Positions 42,518 to 50,921 of a stretch of 64,000 bases of DNA are shown one piece after another. The DNA is from Alcaligenaceae bacterium (GTDB lineage Bacteria; Pseudomonadota; Gammaproteobacteria; Burkholderiales; Burkholderiaceae_B). The notes below the pieces were generated by a model. It was given only the letters and a program-made list of their open reading frames with translations. It searched no databases and had not been told where the DNA came from. The stretch spans positions 1-64,000 of the forward strand of contig JACCES010000019.1 in NCBI GenBank assembly GCA_013416455.1, read 5' to 3'. Position 1 is the stretch's first letter. The number at the start of each line of letters is the position of its first letter. Made by a program: the position numbers and the translations under genes.

Positions 42518-42594
42518 TGGTGGCGCATCCCTGATTCGAACAGGGGACCTGCGGATTATGATTCCGTCGCTCTAACCGGCTGAGCTAATGCGCC
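42518..42594 (-). tRNA. tRNA-Met (anticodon CAT), CCA encoded
   Basis: The minus strand folds as a 77-nt tRNA: acceptor GGCGCAT/ATGCGCC, D stem GCTC/GAGC, anticodon loop ATCATAA with CAT, T arm CCCTG-TTCGAAT-CAGGG, discriminator A and encoded CCA. The acceptor is not of the initiator type, so it is an elongator tRNA-Met; a tRNA-Ile2 (lysidine) reading cannot be excluded from the anticodon alone. It could have served as an attachment site for the neighbouring islet. Confidence 0.95.
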
Positions 42595-42604
42595 AAAGAA
42601 CGAA

Positions 42605-42633
42605 ACTATAGCAAACCTTTTTTCTTGATGCAA
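42605..42633 (-). promoter_or_regulatory. Sigma-70 promoter of tRNA-Met
   Basis: Minus strand TTGCAT (42633-42628), 17-bp spacer, TATAGT (42610-42605), about 11 bp before the mature 5' end of the tRNA. Confidence 0.8.
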
Positions 42634-42937
42634 GCAGGTCACAGGCCCATCCATCATCGCGAACGTAACGCAATGGCCGGCGGAACCCGCGGCGGTCCGT
42701 CGGCGGGTCGTTCCGGCCGTGTGCCGGGCTGAGCCCGGCACGGCGGGCCTTGCCGTCCGCCCCGCCGATACCGGGCTACCCGATTGCGTATCCGTTCGCC
42801 TTTTCCGTCCCCGCCATGAACGCTCCCATCGACAGAGTGGCGCATTGGCATCGCTCCGATGACATCGATTCTTTATATCTATACAATTGCCGCGCATGCA
42901 CGAGCACTCTTGCGACGGCCAACGATGAAGGACGGAT
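42634..42937. other. Upstream region of the MHS transporter, no gene seen
   Basis: About 300 bp between the tRNA promoter and the transporter start; small open frames show no family features. It presumably carries the transporter promoter (an AT-rich patch at 42868-42890). Confidence 0.4.
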
Positions 42938-44305
42938 ATGGCAGACCTCGACGCACCCACCCCACCGTCCAACCTGCGCCGCTCGGTTTCCAACACCATC
43001 AAGGGCTCCGCCGGAAATCTGGTCGAATGGTACGACGTCTATGTCTACTCGGTTTTTGCCTCCTCGTTCGAGCACCATTTCTTCAGCCCGGATGACAAGA
43101 ACGCCGACATATACATCTGGGCCATTTTTGCCCTCACCTTCCTGATGCGCCCTGTCGGCTCCTGGTATTTTGGCCGTTATGCCGACCGCAAAGGGCGCAG
43201 GGCGGCGCTGGCGCTTTCGGTGACCATCATGTCACTGTGCTCGTTCGCGATTGCCATCACTCCCACGCGCCTTTCCATCGGTGACTGGGCCGCGGTGATT
43301 CTGATTCTGTGCCGGCTGATTCAGGGCTTTGCCACCGGCGGCGAGTACGGCACTTCGGCCACGTATCTGAGCGAAGCCGCCGTTCCCAGGCATCGCGGCT
43401 TTCTTGCCTCTTTTCATTACGTCACGCTGGTCGGCGGGCATGTGCTGGCACAGGCCCTGTTTCTGGCGCTCATGCTGTCCACCTCGGCGGCCGACATCGG
43501 CAACTGGGGATGGCGTCTTGCTTTCGCCATCGGCGGAGTCGGCGCCCTCCTGGTGCTGTGGATGCGGCGCACCATGGACGAATCCATGAGCAGGAACGCC
43601 ATTGAATCGGCCCAGAAAGCAAAGGACTCGGGCTCCATGGTCGAGCTGCTGCGCCACTACTGGAAGGAACTGTCCGTCTGCTTTCTGGTGACCATGGGCG
43701 GGACGGTCGCCTTTTACGCCTATTCCATCAATGGCCCCAACATCGTCAAGGCAACGTTCGCACAAAGCAGCCCGGTCATGGGATCCGCCATATCGCTCAT
43801 TGCGCTGACCATCCTGATGGTGCTGCAGCCGGTCGGGGGCTTTATTTCCGACCGTATCGGGCGGCGCACGCTGCTGGTGTTCTTTGGTGTCGGCGGCACG
43901 CTCTATACGTGGGTGATTTTCACCATTCTTCCACACACCACGAATGCGGCGCTCTCGTTCGCCCTCCTGACCCTGGGTTTCGTGATTCTGACCGGCTACA
44001 CCTCGATCAACGCCGTGGTCAAGGCCGAGCTTTTCCCGACCCACGTGCGCGCGCTGGGCGTCGGGTTTGGCTATGCGATAGCCAATTCCGCCTTTGGCGG
44101 CACCGCCCCCGTATTTTATTCGGCGGCCCTCAAGCAGGGCCAGGTGTCGTTGTTCATTACCTACGTCACCGTTCTGATCTTCGGTTCCCTGCTGGTCTAT
44201 CTGTTTCTGCTGAGCAACCGCGGGCTCAACTGGCTGGACCACCCGGCGGAAATGCGCCGCCGCAAGGACAGCGCCGGCCATCGCGTATTTCCGATGGGAG
44301 TGTGA
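42938..44305 (+). CDS. MFS transporter, metabolite:H+ symporter (MHS/KgtP-like)
   Basis: The 455-residue protein starts with the MHS-type segment NTIKGSAGNLVEWYDVYVYSVFASSF, followed by FGRYADRKGRRAALALSV between helices 2 and 3, RLIQGFATGGEYGTSATYLSEAA and the second-half PVGGFISDRIGRRTLLVFFG. Twelve membrane helices are expected. Close families import 2-oxoglutarate, proline or other small acids with protons. No enzyme gene is co-oriented with it, so the substrate is open. ATG 42938 has a GGA site upstream. Confidence 0.9.
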   Translation: MADLDAPTPPSNLRRSVSNTIKGSAGNLVEWYDVYVYSVFASSFEHHFFSPDDKNADIYIWAIFALTFLMRPVGSWYFGRYADRKGRRAALALSVTIMSLCSFAIAITPTRLSIGDWAAVILILCRLIQGFATGGEYGTSATYLSEAAVPRHRGFLASFHYVTLVGGHVLAQALFLALMLSTSAADIGNWGWRLAFAIGGVGALLVLWMRRTMDESMSRNAIESAQKAKDSGSMVELLRHYWKELSVCFLVTMGGTVAFYAYSINGPNIVKATFAQSSPVMGSAISLIALTILMVLQPVGGFISDRIGRRTLLVFFGVGGTLYTWVIFTILPHTTNAALSFALLTLGFVILTGYTSINAVVKAELFPTHVRALGVGFGYAIANSAFGGTAPVFYSAALKQGQVSLFITYVTVLIFGSLLVYLFLLSNRGLNWLDHPAEMRRRKDSAGHRVFPMGV

Positions 44306-44355
44306 TCAGCGGCGCATGGCGCTCCGGCCCGGCTCCCGCCCCACGGCAACGGCCG

Positions 44356-44493
44356 GTGAAGAACTCCGGCCTGTCGGCCGGAGCTTCTCCACCTCGCGGC
44401 CTGCATGCCGCTCGGATTCGCCAGGCACAGAATAGTCCGCAGGGACTATTCTGTGTCCGGGCTCATCCGCCACAATGCAGGGGCGCCTGCGGC
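44356..44493. repeat. Structured dispersed repeat, copy B
   Basis: Related to 23561-23705 over its whole length. Hairpin 1: CTCCGGCC/GGCCGGAG (44364-44371, 44376-44383). Hairpin 2: AGAATAGTCC/GGACTATTCT (44429-44438, 44443-44452). Then GTGTCCGGGCTCATCC and GGGGCGCC as in copy A. It again lies between convergent genes (the MHS transporter and the ABC ATPase). Confidence 0.75.
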
Positions 44494-44525
44494 GCCGCAT
44501 TGATTTCGCCTCGCTTGACCTCGCC

Positions 44526-44544
44526 GTGAACGGCGAGGCTTGCG
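44526..44544 (+). repeat. 19-bp direct repeat around the ABC ATPase gene
   Basis: GTGAACGGCGAGGCTTGCG occurs here and at 45326-45344, just beyond the 3' and 5' ends of the ATPase gene (44558-45292). It may mark an old duplication or a short mobile cassette; too little is seen to decide. Confidence 0.6.
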
Positions 44545-44557
44545 CTTTGGCGCGTGG

Positions 44558-45292
44558 TCAATACGCCAGGATCTTCGAAAGAAAATGCCTGGCCCGGTCG
44601 GACAGCTGATCGCCCTTGTTGAAGAAGCTCTCGGTGGCGCAGTCTTCAATGATCATGCCTTCGTCCATGAAGATGACGCGGTCCGCGACTTTCCGGGCGA
44701 AACCCATTTCATGGGTGGCGACCAGCATGGTCATGCCTTCCCGGGCCAGCGCCACGATCACGTCGAGGACCTCGTTCACCATTTCAGGGTCCAGCGCCGA
44801 AGTGGGTTCGTCGAACAGCATGGCCAGCGGGTCCATGGCCAGCGCCCGCGCAATGGCCACCCGCTGCTGCTGGCCGCCCGACAACTGCACGGGATACTTA
44901 TCCTTGTGGCTGCGCAGGCCCACGCGCTCCAGCAGCCGTTCCCCGCGTTCCGTCGATTCGGCATGAGAGCGTTTCAGCACTTTCATCTGGGCCAGCCGCA
45001 GGTTCTCGATGACGGTCAGGTGGGGAAAGAGTTCGAAATGCTGGAAGACCATGCCGATCCGCGATCGCAGCTTGGGCAGGTCGGTGCGCGGGTCGCCGAC
45101 CGATACGCCGTCAATGGATATTTCACCGGACTGGAAGGGTTCCAGGGCATTCAGCGTCTTCAGCAATGTCGATTTCCCCGATCCCGAAGGGCCGCAGAGA
45201 ACCACGACTTCGCCCTTGGCGATCGTGGCCGAACAATCGTTCAGCACCTGAAAGGCCCCATACCATTTGTTGACATTGCGAAACTCGATCAT
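44558..45292 (-). CDS. gltL: Polar amino-acid ABC transporter ATPase
   Basis: The 244-residue ATPase has Walker A GPSGSGKST (34-42), the Q-loop MVFQHFELFPHLTV, signature LSGGQQQR, Walker B LAMLFDEPTSALDP and the H-loop VATHEMGFARKVADRVIFMDEG. The sequence is of the GltL/ArtP/GlnQ type. ATG 45292 starts MIEFRNVNKWYGAFQVL. It is the last gene of a receptor-permease-permease-ATPase operon. The gltIJKL naming is by type; the substrate may differ. Confidence 0.92.
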   Translation of the reverse strand: MIEFRNVNKWYGAFQVLNDCSATIAKGEVVVLCGPSGSGKSTLLKTLNALEPFQSGEISIDGVSVGDPRTDLPKLRSRIGMVFQHFELFPHLTVIENLRLAQMKVLKRSHAESTERGERLLERVGLRSHKDKYPVQLSGGQQQRVAIARALAMDPLAMLFDEPTSALDPEMVNEVLDVIVALAREGMTMLVATHEMGFARKVADRVIFMDEGMIIEDCATESFFNKGDQLSDRARHFLSKILAY

Positions 45293-45351
45293 GCTGCTTC
45301 CCTTCTGCATTCCTTGTTTGTCGTTGTGAACGGCGAGGCTTGCGGCTCGGC

Positions 45352-46035
45352 TCAGGCGGTCAGGTGCCGGGTGTATTTGTTCCTGAGATGGCTCACCAGG
45401 CTCGACAGAATGACGCTGATCACCAGATAGACGGCCGCCACGAACAGATAGGGCGTGATCAGATTGCTGTCGCGCTGGCCGATACGGGCCGCCGCCCCGA
45501 GGAAATCCGTACCCGATATGACGTAGACGAGAGAAGTATCCTGGAACAGTACGATGGTCTGGGTGAGCAGGACGGGAATCATGACGCGGAACGCCTGGGG
45601 CAGAATGACATAGCGCATCCGCTGCGCGCGCGTCAGCCCCAGCGCCAGGCTGGCATGCCACTGCCCCGGCGACAGCGACCGGATGCCGGAGCGGAAAATT
45701 TCGCAGAAATAGGCCGATTCGAACAGGATGAAGGTGATGATGGCGGTGTTCTCGGGCCCCACTCTGACGGGACGGGGCGTGCCGAGCACCGTCTGCAGCA
45801 CGATGGGGAACAGGAAGAACACCCAGAAAAGCACCAGCAGCAGCGGTATGGAGCGCATCAGGTCGACGTACAGCCCGGCCACGATGCGTATGGCCTTGAT
45901 GCTGGAAAGGCGGCACAGCGCCAGAATCATGCCGAAGAACATGCCGCCGACCAGGGCGATGCCCGTGAGTTCCAGGGTGTATTTGAAGCCGCGCCACAGA
46001 TAATCGCGGTTGTCGAAGATGATGTCCAGATCCAT
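45352..46035 (-). CDS. gltK: Polar amino-acid ABC transporter permease (GltK-type)
   Basis: The 227-residue inner-membrane protein has the HisM/GltK segment RSIPLLLVLFWVFFLFPIV and the EAA loop EIFRSGIRSLSPGQWHASLALGLTRAQRMRYVILPQAFRVMIPVLLTQ, which docks the ATPase. About five membrane helices are expected. It is 14 bp downstream of the other permease and should pair with it as a heterodimer. Confidence 0.92.
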   Translation of the reverse strand: MDLDIIFDNRDYLWRGFKYTLELTGIALVGGMFFGMILALCRLSSIKAIRIVAGLYVDLMRSIPLLLVLFWVFFLFPIVLQTVLGTPRPVRVGPENTAIITFILFESAYFCEIFRSGIRSLSPGQWHASLALGLTRAQRMRYVILPQAFRVMIPVLLTQTIVLFQDTSLVYVISGTDFLGAAARIGQRDSNLITPYLFVAAVYLVISVILSSLVSHLRNKYTRHLTA

Positions 46036-46049
46036 TTCTTCGTTCCCCG

Positions 46050-46778
46050 TCAGTTCGCCAGGCCGATCTTGTTGAGCCTGCGCTCATAGAAATAAGCCAG
46101 GCGGTTGGCGGTGTAGGCGATGGCAATGTAGGCGATCGTGACGATGGTGAATGATTCAAAATAGGAAAAAGTCGTTTCCCCCACTTCCCGTGCCCGGAAT
46201 GTCAGTTCGGCGAACCCCACCGTCATCGCGATCGACGAATTCTTGATCAGATTCATCAGTTCGCTGGTCAGCGGCGGGAAGATGGTCCGGAACACCTGCG
46301 GCAGAATCACGTACCGGTAGGATTGGGCCGGCGTGAGCCCGAGGGCCTTGGCCGCGCCGGCCGCCCCGGGCGGCAAGGCGGTGATGCCCGAGCGCACCTG
46401 TTCAGTGATGCGGGCTGACGTGAACAGCCCCAGGCAGACGCAGGCGGCGGTGAACTGCACGGTTCCGGTGGAAGCATTCAGCACCCATGCCTTGATGGGC
46501 GCCCACAGCTCCGGAACGATGAAGTACCACAGGAACATCTGCACAATGAGGGGGATGCCCCGGAACACCTGCACATAGAACAGGGCGAACAGCCGGGCGG
46601 CGCGGTTCGGCACGCAACGCATGATGCCCACCACCGTGCCCATGGACAGCGCAATCACCCAGCTGGCCATCGACAGCATGAGCGTCCAGCCGACGCTTGC
46701 ACAGAACAGCCAGAGATAGGTTTCACCATAGATTTCAGAGGTCCGGAACAGCAGCCCCCAGTCCCATTGATAATTCAT
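46050..46778 (-). CDS. gltJ: Polar amino-acid ABC transporter permease (GltJ-type)
   Basis: The 242-residue permease has FYVQVFRGIPLIVQMFLWYFIVPEL and the EAA loop EQVRSGITALPPGAAGAAKALGLTPAQSYRYVILPQVFRTIFPPLTSEL. The start is ATG 46778, with AGGGTG five bases upstream; an in-frame GTG at 46784 lies too close to that site. It is the first permease after the binding-protein gene, as in gltIJKL operons. Confidence 0.92.
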   Translation of the reverse strand: MNYQWDWGLLFRTSEIYGETYLWLFCASVGWTLMLSMASWVIALSMGTVVGIMRCVPNRAARLFALFYVQVFRGIPLIVQMFLWYFIVPELWAPIKAWVLNASTGTVQFTAACVCLGLFTSARITEQVRSGITALPPGAAGAAKALGLTPAQSYRYVILPQVFRTIFPPLTSELMNLIKNSSIAMTVGFAELTFRAREVGETTFSYFESFTIVTIAYIAIAYTANRLAYFYERRLNKIGLAN

Positions 46779-46856
46779 ACTCACCCTGAGAATGTCTGAA
46801 GAGTCGGCCAGGCCCCATCGCCCGGCCGGCCCGCCGGGCGATGGGGCGGAAGGCGC

Positions 46857-47756
46857 CTACGCCCCTTTGTCGCTGGGGTTCTTGACCAGTTCCGCCAGTT
46901 CGGGCGACATGGGAATGTCGAAGGTGATGTTCTTCGGCGGGACGGGCTTCATGAACCACTTGTCATAGATCTCGCTGAATTTTCCGCTCTGGAACAGATC
47001 TTTCAGGACACCGTCGGCAAAGGACTTGAACTCGGGATCGTCTTTCCGGACCATCATGGCATAAGGCTCGGTCGAAAGGAACGGGCCGGTGAACGTGTAA
47101 GCCTCGGGCTCGCCCGAATCGGCCCGCAGGCCGGACAGCAGAATATCGTCGGTCGACATGCCGTCCACCCGCCGGTTCTTCAGCTGCAGGAAGTTTTCGG
47201 CGTGGTCCTGACCGTACACGAGTTCGAAAGCCAGCCCCTCTTCCGTGCTGGCCCGCTGTACCGCCTTGATGTTGTTCGTGCCTATCGTCACGGCGATCTT
47301 CTTGCCTTTCATGTCGCCGAGATCCTTGAACCCGGAATCGACGCGCGTCAGCACCTTGGTGCCCGTCAAGTAGGTGGTATAGAGAAAGGCCACCGCTTTC
47401 TGTCGTTCTTCCGTATTCGTGGTGGAGCCGCATTCGATGTCGATGGACCCGTTGACCAGCAACGGAATGCGGTTGGAAGCCGTGACAGGCTGGAACACCA
47501 CTTTCAGGTCGGGCTTGTCGAGCTTGTCTTTCAGCGCCGCCACGATCTCATGGCAAAGATCCAGCGAAAAACCGGTGGGCTGGTGCTCATTGTTCAGATA
47601 GGAAAAGGGCACGGCGGTTTCCCGGTAGCCAAGGCTGACCTCGCCCGTGGAACGGATTTTTTCGAGGGTGGCGGCGGAACCCGCCGCCAGGGCGGGGGCG
47701 CCGCCCGCGGCGAAATAGGCGGCGGCGAGCACGCCGGCGATAGTTATGATTTTCAT
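46857..47756 (-). CDS. gltI: Amino-acid ABC transporter periplasmic binding protein
   Basis: The 299-residue protein has a signal peptide (MKIITIAGVLAAAYFAAGGA, cleavage after LAA), then TLEKIRSTGEVSLGYRETAVPFSYLNNEHQPTGFSLDLCHEIV, FQPVTASNRIPLLVNGSIDIECGSTTNTEERQKAVAF and GKKIAVTIGTNN: the SBP_bac_3 fold of glutamate/aspartate receptors. It is separated by only 37 bp from the dialkylglycine decarboxylase-like gene upstream, so the operon may import that enzyme's unusual amino-acid substrate. Confidence 0.92.
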   Translation of the reverse strand: MKIITIAGVLAAAYFAAGGAPALAAGSAATLEKIRSTGEVSLGYRETAVPFSYLNNEHQPTGFSLDLCHEIVAALKDKLDKPDLKVVFQPVTASNRIPLLVNGSIDIECGSTTNTEERQKAVAFLYTTYLTGTKVLTRVDSGFKDLGDMKGKKIAVTIGTNNIKAVQRASTEEGLAFELVYGQDHAENFLQLKNRRVDGMSTDDILLSGLRADSGEPEAYTFTGPFLSTEPYAMMVRKDDPEFKSFADGVLKDLFQSGKFSEIYDKWFMKPVPPKNITFDIPMSPELAELVKNPSDKGA

Positions 47757-47793
47757 GGTCTCCTCCTTGATGCGGGATTGGATCAGCGATCCA

Positions 47794-49125
47794 TCAGGCT
47801 GATTGTCGATGGGACGGCCTGGCGGCGATGTCCAGGCTTTCCGTCAGGGCCTCGTCCAGTATGGCGATGCCTCTGTCTATTTCCTGACGCGAAATGGTCA
47901 GCGGCGGGGCAATGCGCCATACCGAGCCCCTTTCCGGCCGGCGCTTGATATTCATGCTGAGTCCTTTTTCAAAGCATTTTTCCGTTGTGATCCTTCCCAG
48001 TTCCAGGGCCGGCTCCTTCGTTTCGCGGTCGGTGACCAGTTCGATGCCCAGCAGCATCCCTTCCCCGCGGACGTCGCCGATGGCTTCATGCCTGCCCTGC
48101 AATTCCAGCAGCGCATTCCGCAGATAGGCGCCCGTCTCTCTGGAACGCTCGACCAGGCGTTCCTCGTTCAATACCTTGAGGACCGCCAGCCCCACGGTGG
48201 CGGGCAGCGGGTCGGATACATGGCTGGTGTAGAAACTGAATCCTTTTTCGAATACGTTCTGCTCGATGTCGGGGCGGGTGACGGCGGCCGCCAGCGGCAG
48301 ACCGCCGCCCAGCGTCTTGGACAGCGACATGATGTCGGGGGTGACCCCGAACATTTCGGCGCCGGTGCGATGCCCGATGCGGCCGAAGGCGGTCTGGGCC
48401 TCGTCGAAGATCAGCAGCATGCCGCGTTCGTCCGCCGCCTTGCGCAATGCCTGCATGAACGACCGTGGGGGCACCAGCACGCCGCCGGCGCTCAGAATGG
48501 GCTCCATCAATATGGCGGCCCGCTTGCCCGTGGACGCCATGTCGTACATCTTCAGGCTGATCTCCAGGCATTGCAGTGCGGATTCCTCCGCGGACATGCC
48601 CTTGATGTAAGGGCGGTAGGAATGAGGCTCGGGAAACAGGAATATGCCCGGCGGCGGCACGCCGTAGCCTTTTCTGTCGCTGGCGAACGAGACCGTGCTG
48701 GTGCCGCCGGTGACCCCGTGCCAGGACCCGCCCACAGCCAGGACCTCATAGCCGTCTGTATACATTTTGGCGATACGCAGGGCGGCTTCGTTGCTTTCGG
48801 CCCCCGTATTGATGAAGATGGACTTGGTCAGCCCTTGCGGCATCCATTCCGTGGCCACCTGTTTTGCCAGCCTTGCCACCACTTCGGGAATCATCCCGCT
48901 GAACAGGTGATAGGCCCGCCGCCCGGCTTCCTCGATCGCCTTGACGATTTCCGGATGGTTGTGGCCCACGGTGGCACACATCTGCCCCGAGGTGAAGTCC
49001 AGGATTTCCCGCCCGCCGTCGTCCATCACGATGGCGCCGCGGGCCTCTCGAAACAGATTGGGAAAGGAGTCGCCACCGTACCGCAGAAGATATTCCTTTG
49101 CGGCATTGCGAAGTTCCAGGTCCAT
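47794..49125 (-). CDS. dgdA: Class III PLP enzyme, 2,2-dialkylglycine decarboxylase-like
   Basis: The 443-residue protein follows dialkylglycine decarboxylase along its length: LDFTSGQMCATVGHNHPEIV (Gln48 matches the decarboxylation-specific glutamine), INTGAESNEAALRIAK, SWHGVTG (Trp135), FDEAQTAFGR (Asp241), SLSKTLGGGLPLAA (PLP lysine 270), FYTSHVSDPLPA, and the closing LSMNIKRRPERGSVWRIAPPLTIS. DGD decarboxylates 2-aminoisobutyrate-type amino acids and transaminates with pyruvate. The divergent LysR and adjacent amino-acid importer support a catabolic unit. An ordinary omega-aminotransferase remains possible. Confidence 0.82.
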   Translation of the reverse strand: MDLELRNAAKEYLLRYGGDSFPNLFREARGAIVMDDGGREILDFTSGQMCATVGHNHPEIVKAIEEAGRRAYHLFSGMIPEVVARLAKQVATEWMPQGLTKSIFINTGAESNEAALRIAKMYTDGYEVLAVGGSWHGVTGGTSTVSFASDRKGYGVPPPGIFLFPEPHSYRPYIKGMSAEESALQCLEISLKMYDMASTGKRAAILMEPILSAGGVLVPPRSFMQALRKAADERGMLLIFDEAQTAFGRIGHRTGAEMFGVTPDIMSLSKTLGGGLPLAAAVTRPDIEQNVFEKGFSFYTSHVSDPLPATVGLAVLKVLNEERLVERSRETGAYLRNALLELQGRHEAIGDVRGEGMLLGIELVTDRETKEPALELGRITTEKCFEKGLSMNIKRRPERGSVWRIAPPLTISRQEIDRGIAILDEALTESLDIAARPSHRQSA

Positions 49126-49258
49126 CTTGCATTCCTTAAAAAAACCCTATCGATATCCTGATTGTGTCCTCGGCAATCGTTGTGGTCCAATGCAAAAAAC
49201 ACATGACCCTTGTGAAAGACGGCGTGCCGGGACGGCGGAAAACTCAGGAGCGGGCAAG

Positions 49259-50161
49259 ATGGACACGGGTTGGTTCTACGATTTTCTGGCCTTGATCGAA
49301 ACGGGCAATTTCACCCAGGCGGCCTCTTTCCGCAACTGCTCCCAGGCGGCGTTCAGCCGCCGCATCCAGAATCTCGAAAACTGGGCCGGCGCCAAGCTGA
49401 TCGATCGCAGCGTCTATCCCATGCAGCTCACTCGCGCGGGCGAGAAATTCCACCAGAGCACCCTGAGGCTGACCAGCCAGCTGGAAGACGCGCGGGCCGA
49501 ACTGGGCCTGCATCAGGCTTCCCACAACATCAAGGTTGCGCTGACCTACGCTTTGGGTACCGAGAAGCTGCCGTCATGGTGGAAGCAATGGTCCAGCCGC
49601 GACGAAATATCGTGCAGCACCCTCATCGGCAATATCCTCGAAACGACGTCGGCGTTTACGTCGGGGCTGGCCGATATTCTCATTTCATACAGCCACCCGC
49701 TTTATCCGGGCTTCAGACTGGAAGAAGGCCTGTACGAGAAAATCGTGATAGGCACGGACACACTGGCCCCCTACGGCTCGAAAGAACTGGTGAATTCCAG
49801 CGGCTTCGAGTTTCCCGGCACACCGGATCAGCCGATACCTTTGCTGAATTACTCGATCCAGTCGTATTTTTCCAAAGTCGTTCAGCACATTCTGGATTCT
49901 TCCGAAGCCGAACTGCATTCGAAAATAGTGTTCGAATCCGAGATGTCCTCCATCCTGGCCAAAGCGGCCCAACAGGGGCTGGGGGTGGCCTGGCTGACCG
50001 GGACTTCCGCCTTGCATGACATCGGGCCGGCATTGCGCCCGCTCGACGCAACGGCCGCCCAGATGTGGTCGCAGGATCTTGACATCGTGGCCTACCGGGC
50101 CCATGCCAACCGGCGAAAGCATGTGCTGCGGCTGTGGGCGGCGATGCGCGAGGCGGGGTGA
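49259..50161 (+). CDS. LysR-family regulator, divergent from the decarboxylase
   Basis: The 300-residue protein has the LysR HTH (WFYDFLALIETGNFTQAASFRNCSQAAFSRRIQNLENWAGAKLIDR) and a periplasmic-binding-like effector domain (NIKVALTYALGTEKLPSWWKQW, KAAQQGLGVAWLTGTSAL). AGGAG precedes ATG 49259. Divergent placement 133 bp from the decarboxylase fits activation by the amino-acid substrate, as for DgdR, though this is inferred. Confidence 0.9.
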   Translation: MDTGWFYDFLALIETGNFTQAASFRNCSQAAFSRRIQNLENWAGAKLIDRSVYPMQLTRAGEKFHQSTLRLTSQLEDARAELGLHQASHNIKVALTYALGTEKLPSWWKQWSSRDEISCSTLIGNILETTSAFTSGLADILISYSHPLYPGFRLEEGLYEKIVIGTDTLAPYGSKELVNSSGFEFPGTPDQPIPLLNYSIQSYFSKVVQHILDSSEAELHSKIVFESEMSSILAKAAQQGLGVAWLTGTSALHDIGPALRPLDATAAQMWSQDLDIVAYRAHANRRKHVLRLWAAMREAG

Positions 50162-50213
50162 CGCGCCGCCGCGCATGAGTCTTGCCACGCGCCGCCCTCC
50201 GCCGGCCGCGTGG

Positions 50214-50258
50214 TTATCCACACAATATGTGCACAACCCTAGGGATAACCCGGGGACA
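50214..50258. promoter_or_regulatory. Cluster of DnaA-box-like sequences
   Basis: A perfect DnaA box TTATCCACA lies at 50214-50222. Two near matches face the other way within 35 bp: TTGTGCACA (about 50229-50237) and TTATCCCTA (about 50239-50247). It sits downstream of the LysR gene. Confidence 0.5.
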
Positions 50259-50409
50259 TGGCCGCTAAGTGCCTGTCCGTTCACAGAATCCGGGTACTTT
50301 GGTCACGAAAATGTCACGAACGACAACATGCGAACCTGACCGTGATCGCGCGAGCCGGGCTTCCCGTTTGCTGCATGCCCGCACCTGCTTACTTTTACAG
50401 GAGGCTTGC

Positions 50410-50601
50410 ATGAACAGACCCAATCCGAATCCGCATCACACCGATGAACCCCAGGCGGACGACCGCAGCCGCGAAGAACAGCGCAGCCACGGCGACCAGC
50501 AGAACCGCAGCAAGAAGGACGGTCACGTCACCCAGGTAGGCACCGGCCAGGACAAGAACAGTTCCCGCCATCGTGGCGGCGGCGCGCGCCGCCAGCCATA
50601 G
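50410..50601 (+). CDS. Small hydrophilic protein of unknown function
   Basis: A strong AGGAGG (50399-50404) sits five bases before ATG 50410. The 63 residues (MNRPNPNPHHTDEPQADDRS..RSKKDGHVTQVGTGQDKNSSRHRGG) are highly charged, low in hydrophobics and probably disordered. Upstream, GTCACGAA is repeated with an 11-bp period (50303-50310, 50314-50321), hinting at regulation. No family is recognised. It could be a small stress protein, but the main support is the ribosome-binding site. Confidence 0.5.
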   Translation: MNRPNPNPHHTDEPQADDRSREEQRSHGDQQNRSKKDGHVTQVGTGQDKNSSRHRGGGARRQP

Positions 50602-50921
50602 AACGGGCAACGCCGGGGCGCCGGACGCGGCGCCCCGGCGCCCGCCCCGTACTCTTACCCTCTCTTCCAATGTCGGGAATTACCCTGCCCGCCGGCACGC
50701 CGCGCCTGCCCGCCGCCCCGGCGGCGCCGGAGCGTACAGCCGGCAAGACCGCATGGTTCCTGCGTTTCACATCGTAAATTCCGTTTTCACAGGATCGGGA
50801 CCGCCGCCCTTACATTCGGTTTCCCTCATTGACGCCCATCAAGGCATGGCCTATAAAAACAGCGCTGGTTCAAATTAGTCGTACTGCTGTTCCAAAGAAC
50901 GTACACAACGAGGAGACATCC
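50602..50921. other. Upstream region of the TRAP operon, no gene seen
   Basis: The first 110 bp are very GC-rich with hairpin potential; the remainder leads to the TRAP receptor and contains its GAGGAG site (50910-50915). No promoter is clear. Confidence 0.4.

Noticed and set aside
50395-50670. Minus-strand frame resembling a small membrane protein
   Set aside because: Overlaps the small plus-strand ORF that has an ideal AGGAGG site; the minus frame lacks one and its hydrophobicity can arise from GC-rich antisense codons. Not fully excluded.
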